A stretch of DNA of 64,000 nt from Pseudorasbora parva (Eukaryota > Chordata > Actinopteri > Cypriniformes > Gobionidae): positions 46,639,086 to 46,703,085 of the forward strand of contig NC_090176.1 in the NCBI RefSeq assembly GCF_024679245.1, given 5' to 3'. The first letter of the stretch is position 1; every line of letters starts with the position of its first letter. The notes beneath the pieces are model-generated. The model saw nothing but the letters and a program-made list of their open reading frames with translations. It had not been told where the DNA came from and did no database searches. This document shows positions 56,601 to 64,000 of this stretch, one piece after another. Made by a program: the position numbers and the translations under genes.

Positions 56601-59600
56601 GCCGTCTTGGGTCTGGCCTCCGGTGTCAGTGGCACTTGCCAATACCCACTTCTCAAGTCCAATGATGAAAACCAGCAAGACCCAGCCACATGATCCAAAC
56701 ATTCATCCACACGTGGAAGAGGGTACGAGTCTTTCCGTGTCACTGCATTGAGCCTCCTGTAATCGACACAAAAGCGCCACTCCCCCCCCTTCTTCGGGAC
56801 CATGACTACTGGGGATGCCCAGGGGCTTTCAGAAGGTTCTATTATACCGGCGCGCTGCATCGTCACTAAAGCCTGCTCCGCAGCCTCCTGCCGTCCTAAG
56901 GGCATGCGTCTTGGTCGCTGACGTATGGGCGCTGCATCGCCTGTGTCGATATGGTGTTGTACCAGGGAAGTCTGACCCAGGTCCCCTTCATCACAGGCAA
57001 AACAGTCCTGGAACTCCACTAGCAGCTCCCACAACTGTTCTTGTTGCTGCTTGTCCAAGCCGCCGGAGCTCCTCTGCATTATTTCCCGTAGCACCCCCAT
57101 TGTCTCCCCCTCTCTTCCCGGAGCAGTGCTAGGCCAGGTGCACTGTAACGGGGGCTCTTGTTGGGACTCACTGGGTGGTACTGTGTAGCTTGAGCTGTCC
57201 CCGTCATCTAAGTGACATGCCCAAGAACCAACAGTCGGCCCATCTGTGTGACGAGTTCCTGGAGGCCTCATCCTAACCACCTGACCATTACCGAAACTCA
57301 ACGTGGCCTTAGACAGGTCCAACTGACAGCCATGGTCCCTCAAAAAGTCCAGACCCAGGATACAACTGTCCTGCACATTAGCTATCCACACAGGATGCTG
57401 CACGCTCACCCCCCCGACAGTCAGTGTCAACAGCCCCTTCCCTTTCATTGGTGCCAGCTCCCCCGTCACTGTGCGCAGCTGAACTGTTGTGTTCTCCAGC
57501 TGTGTTCCCTCTGGCACCACCTCCGGACGAGCCACAGTCACTGTAGACCCTGTGTCTACCAGGGCAGTGCACTCAACTCCCTCAATACCAATAGGAATAT
57601 GGCAAAAATCTGAAATAGCTGTCCTTCCTACTACCACCACCCCTAGTTCATTCGTCCCGTTGTTTATAGTTGGCCTGTCTGCTTGCACTGGCACTGAGCG
57701 GGACAAGGGCTTGGGGGTCTGCAGCGTCCCGCCTACTGCGCCCCCTTCCTGTTTCCCGAATTCTTAGCTAGCACAGGGCATTCCTTAACCAAATGCCCCG
57801 GCTGACCACACCCCCAGCAAAGTCGGGCCTGTGTCTGCCGTCTGGGAGGAGGCAATGCCAACCCGCGAATCATCTCTGTAATCTCGTCCAGCCATTCAGG
57901 TTTTGGTGAAGCTGTTTGACCCCCTCCCATTGCCCTGATGGTGGGGGAGGGGTCAAGTGCTGACCCCATCATTGCTGCTTCAACCGCCATTTCCCTCTCC
58001 AGCGCCAACTCTAAGGCTTCAGCCAAATCACGTGGGCGTGCCAGCTGTGTATGTATGCGCAGTTCTGCTGGAGAAAGAGCTCTGATGAACTGATCACGGG
58101 CCAACTCGCTTTGCACTGATGGTGGAATATGTGCATAAGCTCGCCTTGCTAGAGATTCAATATCATTGGCCAGAGCCCGCAGTGGTTCTCCTGGAATTCT
58201 TTGACGGCTGTGCAACTCGGACCTGAGAAGCTCAGATCGGAAACATTGTCCAAAGCGGCGTCTCAATGCACCAACCAATGCATCATAATCAGCTCTTTCA
58301 CTAGTGTCAAGCAGCAACAAACATGAGAGTGCATCATCTGTTAAGCAAAGAGCGAGCTGAAGGGCTTTCTGTTCTTCTGACCAGCCATATGCATGAGCTA
58401 ATAGCTCAAATTGGGCATGAAAAGCCTCCCAATCCGATTTGCCAGAGTATTTAGGTGTTTTTATTCCAACCGGCATATTCGATTCATGGCCGCCGCCATT
58501 GTTGTTTACCTTTTGACCCCTCGCTTCACGCGAGAACAACGCGTCGGCGTCTGACGTCATGACGTTCGACAGCGGCGGGCAATGGCGGCCGATGCCGCTC
58601 GGCAGCGGCGGATAATGGCGGCTCGCTTTCTGGCCTGCATCAGTGGCTTCACCCGGCTCTTTCTTCACCAAATTCGCCTTAAAGTGACTGGTTACAGACG
58701 CGGTGTGCCCACCAAACGTATTTGCTGCCCCATCATAACCGTCATCTTCCTCCATCTTAATGCGCACGGTATTATCCATTCTTACCCGCGGAAGATCAGC
58801 TGCTTGAATCACGCACGCACAATCAGGACTCAAATCAGACACTTTATCTCCAGCTGTCTGCGATCGTTTTTACTTCTGACACCAGTTGTAACGTTCTCCG
58901 GCAATAATGAGACGTGTTGGTGAAAAGGGGTGTTTATTTGGGCTGTTGTAGGCCACAACCCACGCCGTACACACCCCGACTTGAACAGAGAACCGCACTT
59001 GAAACAGCGAGGCACTCCTCTCCCCTTTATTTCCGCTTTTTCCCCCAAAAAACCCCTAGGGGGTGGAGCCTCTTTGCATATTAAACCCGAACCTCCAATA
59101 ACAGGTAATGAAGTATGATAACAGTCCACAACACCAAAATGAACAGTGTCACATAAACATTAAACTCCTTGTCCACTAAAACACAATAACATTTAGAACA
59201 TGTTACAATATATATAGCTATAGCTACTCGTCTCGAGTATGTTTACTAAGTTTGTTTAACCTATATTATCACTTAAACATATCTTCTATTACATACATAG
59301 GCTACTTTGAAATAAATTTCCACGACTTATCCTTTCAGGTTTTTTCATTTTTCCAAAACTTTTCCAGGCCTGGAAATTGCTATTTTAAAATTCCATGACT
59401 TTTCCAGGTTTTTCATGACCGTACGAACCCTGCCTAGTGGTTTTTGGATATTTTACTGAAAAAATACTATATGGTGCACCTTTAAATTTGTACATATTAG
59501 AGAATTTTTTTAAATGATTCCCAGTCTCTGATTAATTTATTACCTAAACACCTTGCTCAAATCTTCTATCTTTAATCATGACTGGCCATTCACAGTACAA

Positions 59601-60123
59601 GTTATCAGCTGATGAATTTTGATTGGTTGCTAGTGCTCATATATGCAGTCTTATCTGATATTTTGGGGATACGTTTGCACTTGCAGCAATTGCAAATCGA
59701 ATGGTTGCAGTTATCATGATAATTAATTGCAGGTTTTGTTGTGTTTGGCCATAGGCCACACCCACATATTGCGCTTGTATCTGAGAAATGATTTGAATCC
59801 GAATTCTTCTGATCATTTTTTGTCTTCAGAGGAATCATTCTGTGGTCACTGGACATACTCACCTTAGACTGTCATTAAAAGCTTCAACTCCATACTTAGT
59901 AATGCAGTACGCCCCTCCCATGGTACTAATCCGTCCGAACACACTGGCCACATTGACCACTCTGCCCTTGGCTTTCTTAATGAGCGGTAACACACTCAGA
60001 GTAACGGCAATAACCCCGATCAGGTTGACATTGATCATTTGTTTGAAGTCCTCAATATCCAGCCAGTCATTGGGAGCAGTTGGGAAAGAGATACCAGCAT
60101 TGTTGACCACAGACCACAGACCT

Positions 60124-60188
<65 letters not shown>

Positions 60189-61188
60189 GAGAACAAATTA
60201 CAAAATCCATCCGTTTTCTTTCAAAAGGCTAAAGGAGATGGCTAAATACAGCTTTGGTGACAGGAAGTGTCTTGTGTAAATAATGTGAAGAAACTACTTG
60301 ACCAATAACTTTATAAAAGAGCACTATGAGAAAACACAACATATACTGTTCAGTAGGACAAAATTAGACATTTCATTAGTCCAATAACAAGACATAAAAC
60401 AGAACATGAATAATTAATGCATTTATTTTTACTAATTATTACTGATATTTAATTCAATAATTAGTTTAGATTAGTTAATTAATTAGATATTTAATTAATC
60501 AAAATCAATGCTTTCTCTTTATAGGCATAACATTATGACCTTGGAATTTGGAGGCCAAGTCAACAGCTCAAACTCGATGTTGTTCTCCTCATACTATTCC
60601 TGAACCATTTTTGCTTTGTGGCTGGCGCATTATCCTGCTGAAAGCCACCAGAGAATATCATTTCCATGAAAGATGAACAGTGCTCAGGTAGGTGGTACGT
60701 GTCAAAGCAACAAAGTAACATCACATGGATGGCAGGACCAAGGTTTAGGGCCTTATAAAATCTGTTTTATTTTTTCCCAAATTCCGTTTTTTCTGTTTTA
60801 ATTTTTGGGAATTCCATATTTTTAACCACTTTTGGTTAAAGTCAAAGTAAAGTACCATCTGTTTCTGTGACTTACCCTTCTGTCCCACTAGGGTTTTAAT
60901 GGTTTCGGAGACTTTTTTAATGCTGTCATTATCAGTGACATCCAAATGCAGTGCTGTGAGTTTGTCGGAGCAGGCCTTCTTCAGCTCAACCTCTCCCTTC
61001 TCCGTGTAGCAGCCAGCGATGACACGGAAACCCTTTGTGTCCAGGTGTCTGGCCAAGAGATTCCCAAAACCTGTGTCACAGCCTGTGATATACACAAACT
61101 TCTCCGATTTATTGGGAACTCTTCCCAGTTCCCTGAACCACCGATAGACATAGAGCAAGACTATTAGACCAACAATGTACAAGAACAT
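50113..61188 (-). CDS. Retinol dehydrogenase-like SDR (SDR9C, DHRS9/RDH type), gene 2
   Basis: Second short-chain dehydrogenase in the same orientation as gene 1 and evidently its tandem duplicate. Exons (minus strand): 60876-61188, 59863-60121, 50439-50602, 50113-50336; 960 bp, 319 aa. The ATG at 61188 follows two bases after a cttttgcag acceptor, so a non-coding 5' exon is expected upstream. MFLYIVGLIVLLYVYRW is a membrane anchor. TGCDTGFG (35-42) is the cofactor motif, NNAG follows at 111-114, and Ser164, Tyr176 and Lys180 (YCITK) are catalytic. The C-terminus has [21 protein letters not shown], conserved in this family. Exon sizes 259 and 164 equal those of gene 1. The 9.3-kb intron 50603-59862 holds the Gypsy element. 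Family role: retinol or steroid oxidation at the ER; substrate not determinable. Confidence 0.9.
50704..51442. mobile_element. MITE with ctgygtcccaattt ends
   Basis: ctgcgtcccaatttcgc at 50704 and inverted gcaaattgggacacag ending at 51442. About 740 bp, no coding capacity. In dehydrogenase gene 2 intron. A common fish TIR family by appearance; not assigned. Confidence 0.55.
53622..53682. repeat. (TA)n microsatellite, target of the Gypsy insertion
   Basis: About 30 TA units ending exactly at the 3' LTR. The other flank (59208-59217) continues as atatatatag, so the element integrated into this repeat. Confidence 0.9.
53683..54003 (-). repeat. 3' LTR of the Gypsy element
   Basis: 321 bp, identical by eye to 58887-59207. 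The pol stop codon (53999-54001) lies just inside it. The sequence next to it on the element side, gaaggagggtag on the minus strand (54004-54015), is a polypurine tract. Confidence 0.93.
53999..57706 (-). CDS. Gypsy pol: protease, reverse transcriptase, RNase H, integrase
   Basis: An uninterrupted frame of 1235 codons. Protease active site ALVDTGS (49-54) with ILGLDFL; reverse transcriptase with VDYRRLN, SSLDLRSGYWQ and catalytic FLDD (412-415, for the more usual Y-x-D-D); RNase H beginning LDTDASGDG; integrase with an HHCC region (…H…CRRCDLC), VDIMGPFP, HSDQGRNFES and PQSDGLVERFNR (D, D, E); and a C-terminal GPY-like segment (WVGPCPILEK…VVYRVQLPP). The first codon of the open stretch with a start-like base set is TTG, not ATG. 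The frame continues upstream into gag in the -1 frame, so pol is most likely made as a Gag-Pol fusion. Confidence 0.93.
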   Translation of the reverse strand: MSRSVPVQADRPTINNGTNELGVVVVGRTAISDFCHIPIGIEGVECTALVDTGSTVTVARPEVVPEGTQLENTTVQLRTVTGELAPMKGKGLLTLTVGGVSVQHPVWIANVQDSCILGLDFLRDHGCQLDLSKATLSFGNGQVVRMRPPGTRHTDGPTVGSWACHLDDGDSSSYTVPPSESQQEPPLQCTWPSTAPGREGETMGVLREIMQRSSGGLDKQQQEQLWELLVEFQDCFACDEGDLGQTSLVQHHIDTGDAAPIRQRPRRMPLGRQEAAEQALVTMQRAGIIEPSESPWASPVVMVPKKGGEWRFCVDYRRLNAVTRKDSYPLPRVDECLDHVAGSCWFSSLDLRSGYWQVPLTPEARPKTAFCTGRGLWQFKVLCFGLCNAPATFERLMERVLEGIPQQQCLVFLDDILAHGSSFNSAVTALKAVLEKIRAAGLKLHPNKCRLLSRQVTFLGHHIGSEGIGTAEDKVTAVREWPVPVSQRELKSFLGLASYYRKFVQGFSCIAAPLYKLLQKDQCFVWSEGCQKAFDTLRQALVCAPILAPPDPHLPFVLDTDASGDGIGAVLSQVYPDGERVVAYFSKVLSKAEKRYCVTRRELLAAVSAIRHFKYYLCGRHFIIRSDHASLQWLMTFKEPEGQVARWLEQLQSYEFTVTHRAGERHGNADALSRRPCSTQGCKYCERREARELELSQKIDLVCRELQEVDVTLWAENQRRDPDLQPVMLWVEAQQRPPWEEVAALSPFTKGLWAKFRCLRLMEGVLQRAWVVPATGEKRWQVVVPGDMQETVLTAMHGSAGSGHFGVTKTLRRLRQSFYWGRLRRDVEDFCRRCDLCTARKGPQGQSRAQLQQFPVGEPMQRVGVDIMGPFPRTTQGNRFVLAAMDYFTKWPEAFALPDQEAVTVANALVEGMFSRFGVPQSIHSDQGRNFESKVFTSMCERLGINKTRTTPLHPQSDGLVERFNRTLAEQLSILTSTHQHDWDTHLSLVLMACRSAIQDSTSCTPALLMLGREIRTPAELAFGRPPDAPPVHAGPEYARQLQDRLDSAHAYARRQLVTAGVRQKRAYDMHARGRDFGVGELVWVYSPVRKRGRCPKLDSHWVGPCPILEKLGEVVYRVQLPPRGRKVVLHRDRLAPYRGAASPLASTVLPPQNAETPKGPEGVTDVAEMASGGQQVTLLTDTPLGKSSRGSEESVPGGQGHTLLRGRPKRRRRTPVKFRDFVLEVEDFSRRRVV
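57733..58779 (-). CDS. Gypsy gag
   Basis: 348 codons from the ATG at 58779 (MDNTVRIKMEED). The frame is open a further 21 codons upstream, without another ATG. The middle part (KTPKYSGKSDWEAFHAQFELLAH, split here as capsid-like) matches the retrotransposon gag fold region of Ty3/Gypsy. The C-terminus has one zinc knuckle C-W-G-C-G-Q-P-G-H-L-V-K-E-C. It stops with TAG at 57733-57735. It would package the element's RNA into particles. Confidence 0.88.
   Translation of the reverse strand: MDNTVRIKMEEDDGYDGAANTFGGHTASVTSHFKANLVKKEPGEATDAGQKASRHYPPLPSGIGRHCPPLSNVMTSDADALFSREARGQKVNNNGGGHESNMPVGIKTPKYSGKSDWEAFHAQFELLAHAYGWSEEQKALQLALCLTDDALSCLLLLDTSERADYDALVGALRRRFGQCFRSELLRSELHSRQRIPGEPLRALANDIESLARRAYAHIPPSVQSELARDQFIRALSPAELRIHTQLARPRDLAEALELALEREMAVEAAMMGSALDPSPTIRAMGGGQTASPKPEWLDEITEMIRGLALPPPRRQTQARLCWGCGQPGHLVKECPVLAKNSGNRKGAQ
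57751..57757 (-). promoter_or_regulatory. -1 ribosomal frameshift heptamer between gag and pol
   Basis: On the minus strand the gag codons TCG GGA AAC contain G GGA AAC in the 0 frame, matching X-XXY-YYZ. It lies 15 nt before the gag TAG. Slipping back one base continues as CAG GAA GGG GGC GCA GTA, which is in frame with pol and stop-free into DTGS. Confidence 0.75.
58872..58886 (-). promoter_or_regulatory. Primer binding site of the Gypsy element
   Basis: Two bases after the 5' LTR the minus strand reads tggtgtcagaagt. It starts with TGG, the complement of a tRNA CCA end. The tRNA is not identified. Confidence 0.6.
58887..59207 (-). repeat. 5' LTR of the Gypsy element
   Basis: 321 bp, no difference seen from the 3' LTR. 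It would carry promoter and poly(A) signals. Confidence 0.93.
60125..60184. repeat. (CA)n microsatellite abutting a splice acceptor
   Basis: About 29 CA units. On the minus strand it is (TG)n followed directly by tttgcag, the acceptor of dehydrogenase gene 2 exon 59863-60121. The rest of the intron to 60875 shows nothing. Confidence 0.95.
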
Positions 61189-61190
61189 GT

Positions 61191-63054
61191 CTGCAAAAGA
61201 AAAATAGTAGAGTGCACATTTGGTCAAAGCTCCACTCATAAAGTACATGAGTGAAACATTAACTCATATGATTGTAAGCCACGGCAAAACAGTATGAAGT
61301 TTTTGTAAAAATGCAATAAAGCAAAAGATTTTAAATGAAGACAAATGGCAGTATAAAATATATAATAAAGGAATATTAATACTAGGGTATGTTGTAGCAA
61401 CTCATATTGTAAAAACTGCACATAACGTAATAAGTATTAGATTATTATTATAAATAAAATATTCATAACGTAGCCTAATCATTTCTCAAAATGTAATAAA
61501 ATCCTGAGCTCATAATGTGGTGACAATTTTTACATGATAAGAAAACTATTAAAAACATTATAAACTCACAAAAAATGTCATATTTTCATTATTGTAACAG
61601 TTTTAACCTTACCTTAGTCTTAAACTACCTGTGAAATGTAACAATAATTGTATTTAAATATTCATACAATTATTATAATAATAATAATTGTATGAATATT
61701 ATATATATATTATAATAAATTAAATCTGTTGCATTCCGGTTTAAAACTTGCTTTTATTTACATAAAATTGTCTTTTTTTATTTTTTTTATTTTTTCTTTC
61801 GATTTTTTAAAAATGTAGGCCTACTGAATCGTTTTTTTTTTTATGTTTTAAAAGCTATTACAATGAAAATTACGTGTTTGGTTTATAATGTAATAATTTT
61901 CTCATTTTTTTAAAATTTAATTATGAACTCAAAAATAATTATAAAAATGACAACAATAAAATTACTACATTATGAACTTTTTTGCAATAATAATGTAATA
62001 CTGTACGTATTTCATAATGTGCAGTTATTACATTGTGAGGTGCTACGTTTTTCTTTTTCTATATCTTTTCATATTGGAGAATTGTGCAAGTGGGTGATTG
62101 CGAAACAGTGGCGTGCACAGACAATGGCGTTCGGGGAGGATCCCCCTCGTTAGAAACATAGGTTAGAAAACGCGTTCGCGGGGTCACTGAGGTTCGATCG
62201 AAAAGGGCTGTCAGATTGGTAAACGAATCGTTCTTTTTATTCAGATATGGTCAACGAATCAGTTGAACCGGTTAATTCAAGTCGAATCGTTCTGAATCAT
62301 TCGGAGCGGTTATGAACAATTATTTGAAGCGTTTAGTTCAAACATATCCGTTTTGAAATTAGCCAAAAAGTGTTGAGTGTACTGAAAAAAACAAAAAAAT
62401 TAATATAAAATTTTAATATAAAATATAAAATTAAAGAAAGTACTTGAATTGTAAGAGCATCAAATATTTGACTGATGTGACGGAAATAATCATAAAAAAA
62501 AAAAAAAAACTTGTTCTAGCTACTACAAATTATAACTTTCAAAAATGCTTATTCAAAAGATGTTTATTGTGTTGAATTTTGGATGAGATACATTTTTTAT
62601 GAGTGGAATCTTGGCTCCAACAAATTGAACCGTGGGACACATAAACTTACAAGAAATGTAATAATAAAAAATAAAAAATAATTTAAAAAAACATAATATA
62701 TACTTTTATTTATTACAGATTAGGTTAACTTTATTGACGTAAGAACCGCTCAGTTTGTTTTGAACCCTGTCCAAATGAACTGTTTGAAAGAACCGATTCC
62801 CGAGAACGAGTCGAACTTGACCTGAGCTGTAAATCAACGCGATGTCAACAACGATACTTAACGTTTACACTGCACTGTTCTAGCATACTTGGGAAAGAAA
62901 AGAAAGAAAAAAATACTGCAACATCAAAATGTAATAAAAAGAAAGCACGTGGTTATAGGCTAACGTTACTCGAAAATGCCCAGGCTGAATCTCTTGCAAA
63001 CAACGCTAAAAACTGGAGTTGTCTCATGTAAAGCATCCCGTATATGCTACTCAC
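61191..63054. other. 5' intron/upstream region of dehydrogenase gene 2
   Basis: AT-rich, with short poly-A/T runs and no convincing coding segment. Sequence at 62160-62850 contains several gaatcg/aaccg motifs in both orientations, like a dispersed repeat. Boundaries not definable. Confidence 0.45.
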
Positions 63055-63125
63055 CGTTTCTTTAGAAGTCAGCTTTCTAAGATGATGTCTGTTTCTAGCT
63101 GCCTCAGTGAATGAAAGTGTTTGTT
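63055..63125 (-). other. Possible non-coding 5' exon of dehydrogenase gene 2
   Basis: The minus strand reads …cttctaaagaaacg then gtgagtag, a strong donor (exon end at 63055). Gene 2 needs an upstream exon because its ATG exon starts with an acceptor. The start of the exon is unknown. Confidence 0.35.
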
Positions 63126-63210
63126 CTTCCTTGCCCCTTTGTATCTGACTGGTTAATAACTGAAGTAATGGTCAGCTATTATGTAAGTGTTTATTATTTG
63201 TTCCTGCAGG

Positions 63211-63303
63211 GGGGGCTGAAGGATCAGATAACAAAGTTTATTTTTCAAGCACACGGAATCCATCCAAGGCAGCTGGCGATAGAAAAGGTGTGGAAAGGTC
63301 AGG
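63211..63303 (+). other. Candidate orphan exon, function unknown
   Basis: Flanked by ttgttcctgcag and cag|gtaaaa, this stretch is open and reads GLKDQITKFIFQAHG and then IHPRQLAIEKVWKGQ, with non-repetitive composition. I do not recognise it. It could be a real + strand exon of a neighbouring gene, a pseudogene piece or chance. Confidence 0.25.
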
Positions 63304-63701
63304 TAAAACCAGTCTATGAGTAAAACAAAAGAGATTAAAGTTAGTTCTCGCTAACATTTTTTGGTTACACTTTATTTTAAGGGTGTCCTTGTTATAGTGT
63401 AATTATACAGCGTAATTGACTGTTATTACTATAGTAACTACATATAGTATCTGTAACAGGAACTAAAAAAAAGTGTTGTCCATTTTTTTGAGGGTAGGCT
63501 ACTCATTAGGTGGTTAAAAAAAAGTTGCTGCCTTATTTTTTATGTATCAACTTGGATGTTTAAGTCATTTCAACTTAAATTACATTAAACAGATTTTAAA
63601 AAACACAAGTTGAATCTTGTATAATATAATAAAGTTAAAATTGCTTAACTTATTTTGATGAATTAAAGCAATGCTAAAAAAAGATATTGTCATAACTTAT
63701 T

Positions 63702-63702
<1 letters not shown>

Positions 63703-63774
<72 letters not shown>
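63703..63774. repeat. (TA)n microsatellite
   Basis: About 35 TA units, followed by poly-T-rich sequence. Confidence 0.9.
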
Positions 63775-63778
<4 letters not shown>

Positions 63779-63821
63779 TTTATTTTTTTTATTATTATTT
63801 TTTTTTTTACATTATTGTAAC

Positions 63822-64000
63822 AAGGACTCAGGCAGATTGGGATCCATGTGCAGTTTATTAAAATAATACAAACTCACAGTACAAGCAGGCGTGGGTCGAT
63901 AAACCAGGGCAAACAGGAATATCAGAGACAGGGCATCAATCAATAACAGGCAAATGGTCAGGGCAGGCAACAAACAGGCAAGAATCAGAGTCCTGTTGGA
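63822..64000. mobile_element. Possible start of an LTR or other repeat, cut by the window end
   Basis: From tgtaacaaggactcaggcag the sequence changes to a GC-balanced, cagg-rich type unlike the AT-rich flank. It begins with TG next to a (TA)n/poly-T stretch, like the Gypsy LTR (also TGTAAC). Only 179 bp are visible. Confidence 0.3.

Larger units (their letters stand above)
53683..59207 (-). mobile_element. Complete Ty3/Gypsy LTR retrotransposon
   Basis: 5525 bp on the minus strand: 5' LTR 58887-59207, gag, pol, 3' LTR 53683-54003. The two 321-bp LTRs are identical by eye and both run TGTAAC…GTTACA. gag and pol frames are uninterrupted, and protease, reverse transcriptase, RNase H and integrase motifs are complete. 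There is no env. The probable 4-bp duplication is ATAT, ambiguous because it lies in (TA)n. It lies in the same transcriptional direction as dehydrogenase gene 2, so its LTR could supply a promoter or poly(A) signal inside that gene. Confidence 0.93.
51980..59438. mobile_element. TIR element (cagggttc ends) interrupted by the Gypsy element
   Basis: cctagt flanks both sides (51980-51985, 59433-59438). The ends cagggttcatac and inverted cagggttcgtac face each other, and both arms carry ccatgacttttcca motifs in opposite orientation (about 52020 and 59395). The Gypsy element sits in its middle. The sequence 52440-53470 between shows no gene. Confidence 0.55.
51449..59485. mobile_element. TTAA-flanked element that hosts nested insertions
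   Basis: TTAA at 51449-51452 and 59482-59485. The ends agctacactatgta and, inverted, aggtgcaccatata match at 10 of 14 positions. Its own sequence is short; most of the interval is the two younger insertions. Confidence 0.45.

Noticed and set aside
54172..57767. Plus-strand open frames up to 163 codons
   Set aside because: Shadows of the Gypsy pol frame; composition follows the antisense codons.
1..64000. tRNA or rRNA genes
   Set aside because: No cloverleaf-like B-box/A-box pair or rRNA segment was recognised on either strand by eye; a dedicated scan could still find one.

Overview
The window is vertebrate nuclear DNA, almost certainly from a teleost and probably a cyprinid. The evidence is a multi-exon receptor gene with GT-AG introns, dense (CA)n/(TA)n microsatellites, and fish-type transposons (TTAA-flanked and hAT-like non-autonomous elements, Tc1, RTE and L2-like LINE remnants, Gypsy). 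There is no bacterial gene organisation. Species level is inference.

Positions 1-38916 (+) hold the 3' end of lrp2 (megalin). Twenty-six coding exons can be joined in phase. They encode an EGF module, all eleven LDL-receptor class A repeats of the last ligand-binding cluster, two EGF modules, the last YWTD beta-propeller, two more EGF modules, a membrane helix and a tail with three F-x-N-P-x-Y endocytosis motifs, ending in a TGA at 38914. The window apparently opens on the last bases of the preceding exon.

Positions 42808-63100 (-) hold two tandem short-chain dehydrogenase genes of the retinol dehydrogenase/DHRS9 type (SDR9C). They face lrp2 tail to tail, as DHRS9 faces LRP2 in human. Each has four main coding exons, and the two central exons are the same size in both genes (259 and 164 bp). 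Gene 1 (proximal) gives 327 residues if its ATG is the last codon of a separate 5' exon. Gene 2 (distal) gives 319 residues.

The introns are packed with mobile DNA. The 11.8-kb lrp2 intron at 13263-25025 carries a head-to-tail concatemer of an R2-superclade non-LTR retrotransposon on the minus strand: two full 3739-bp copies with intact 1155-codon frames, plus a 5'-truncated third copy, with identical junctions. It sits inside an older terminal-inverted-repeat element. The 9.3-kb intron of dehydrogenase gene 2 carries a 5525-bp Ty3/Gypsy element (minus) with LTRs identical by eye, intact gag and pol, and a G GGA AAC -1 frameshift heptamer. It is nested in a second DNA transposon, itself nested in a TTAA-flanked element. 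Other notable structures are a 0.9-kb CT tract, a 0.8-kb tetranucleotide array starting next to an lrp2 splice donor, a 0.7-kb foldback palindrome, a perfect 29-bp hairpin, and a (TG)n tract that takes the place of the polypyrimidine tract of one dehydrogenase exon.

The best candidate for something unusual is the retrotransposon concatemer. Its layout is what end-to-end template jumping in one target-primed reverse-transcription event would leave. All statements come from reading the sequence; no alignment or database search was run.
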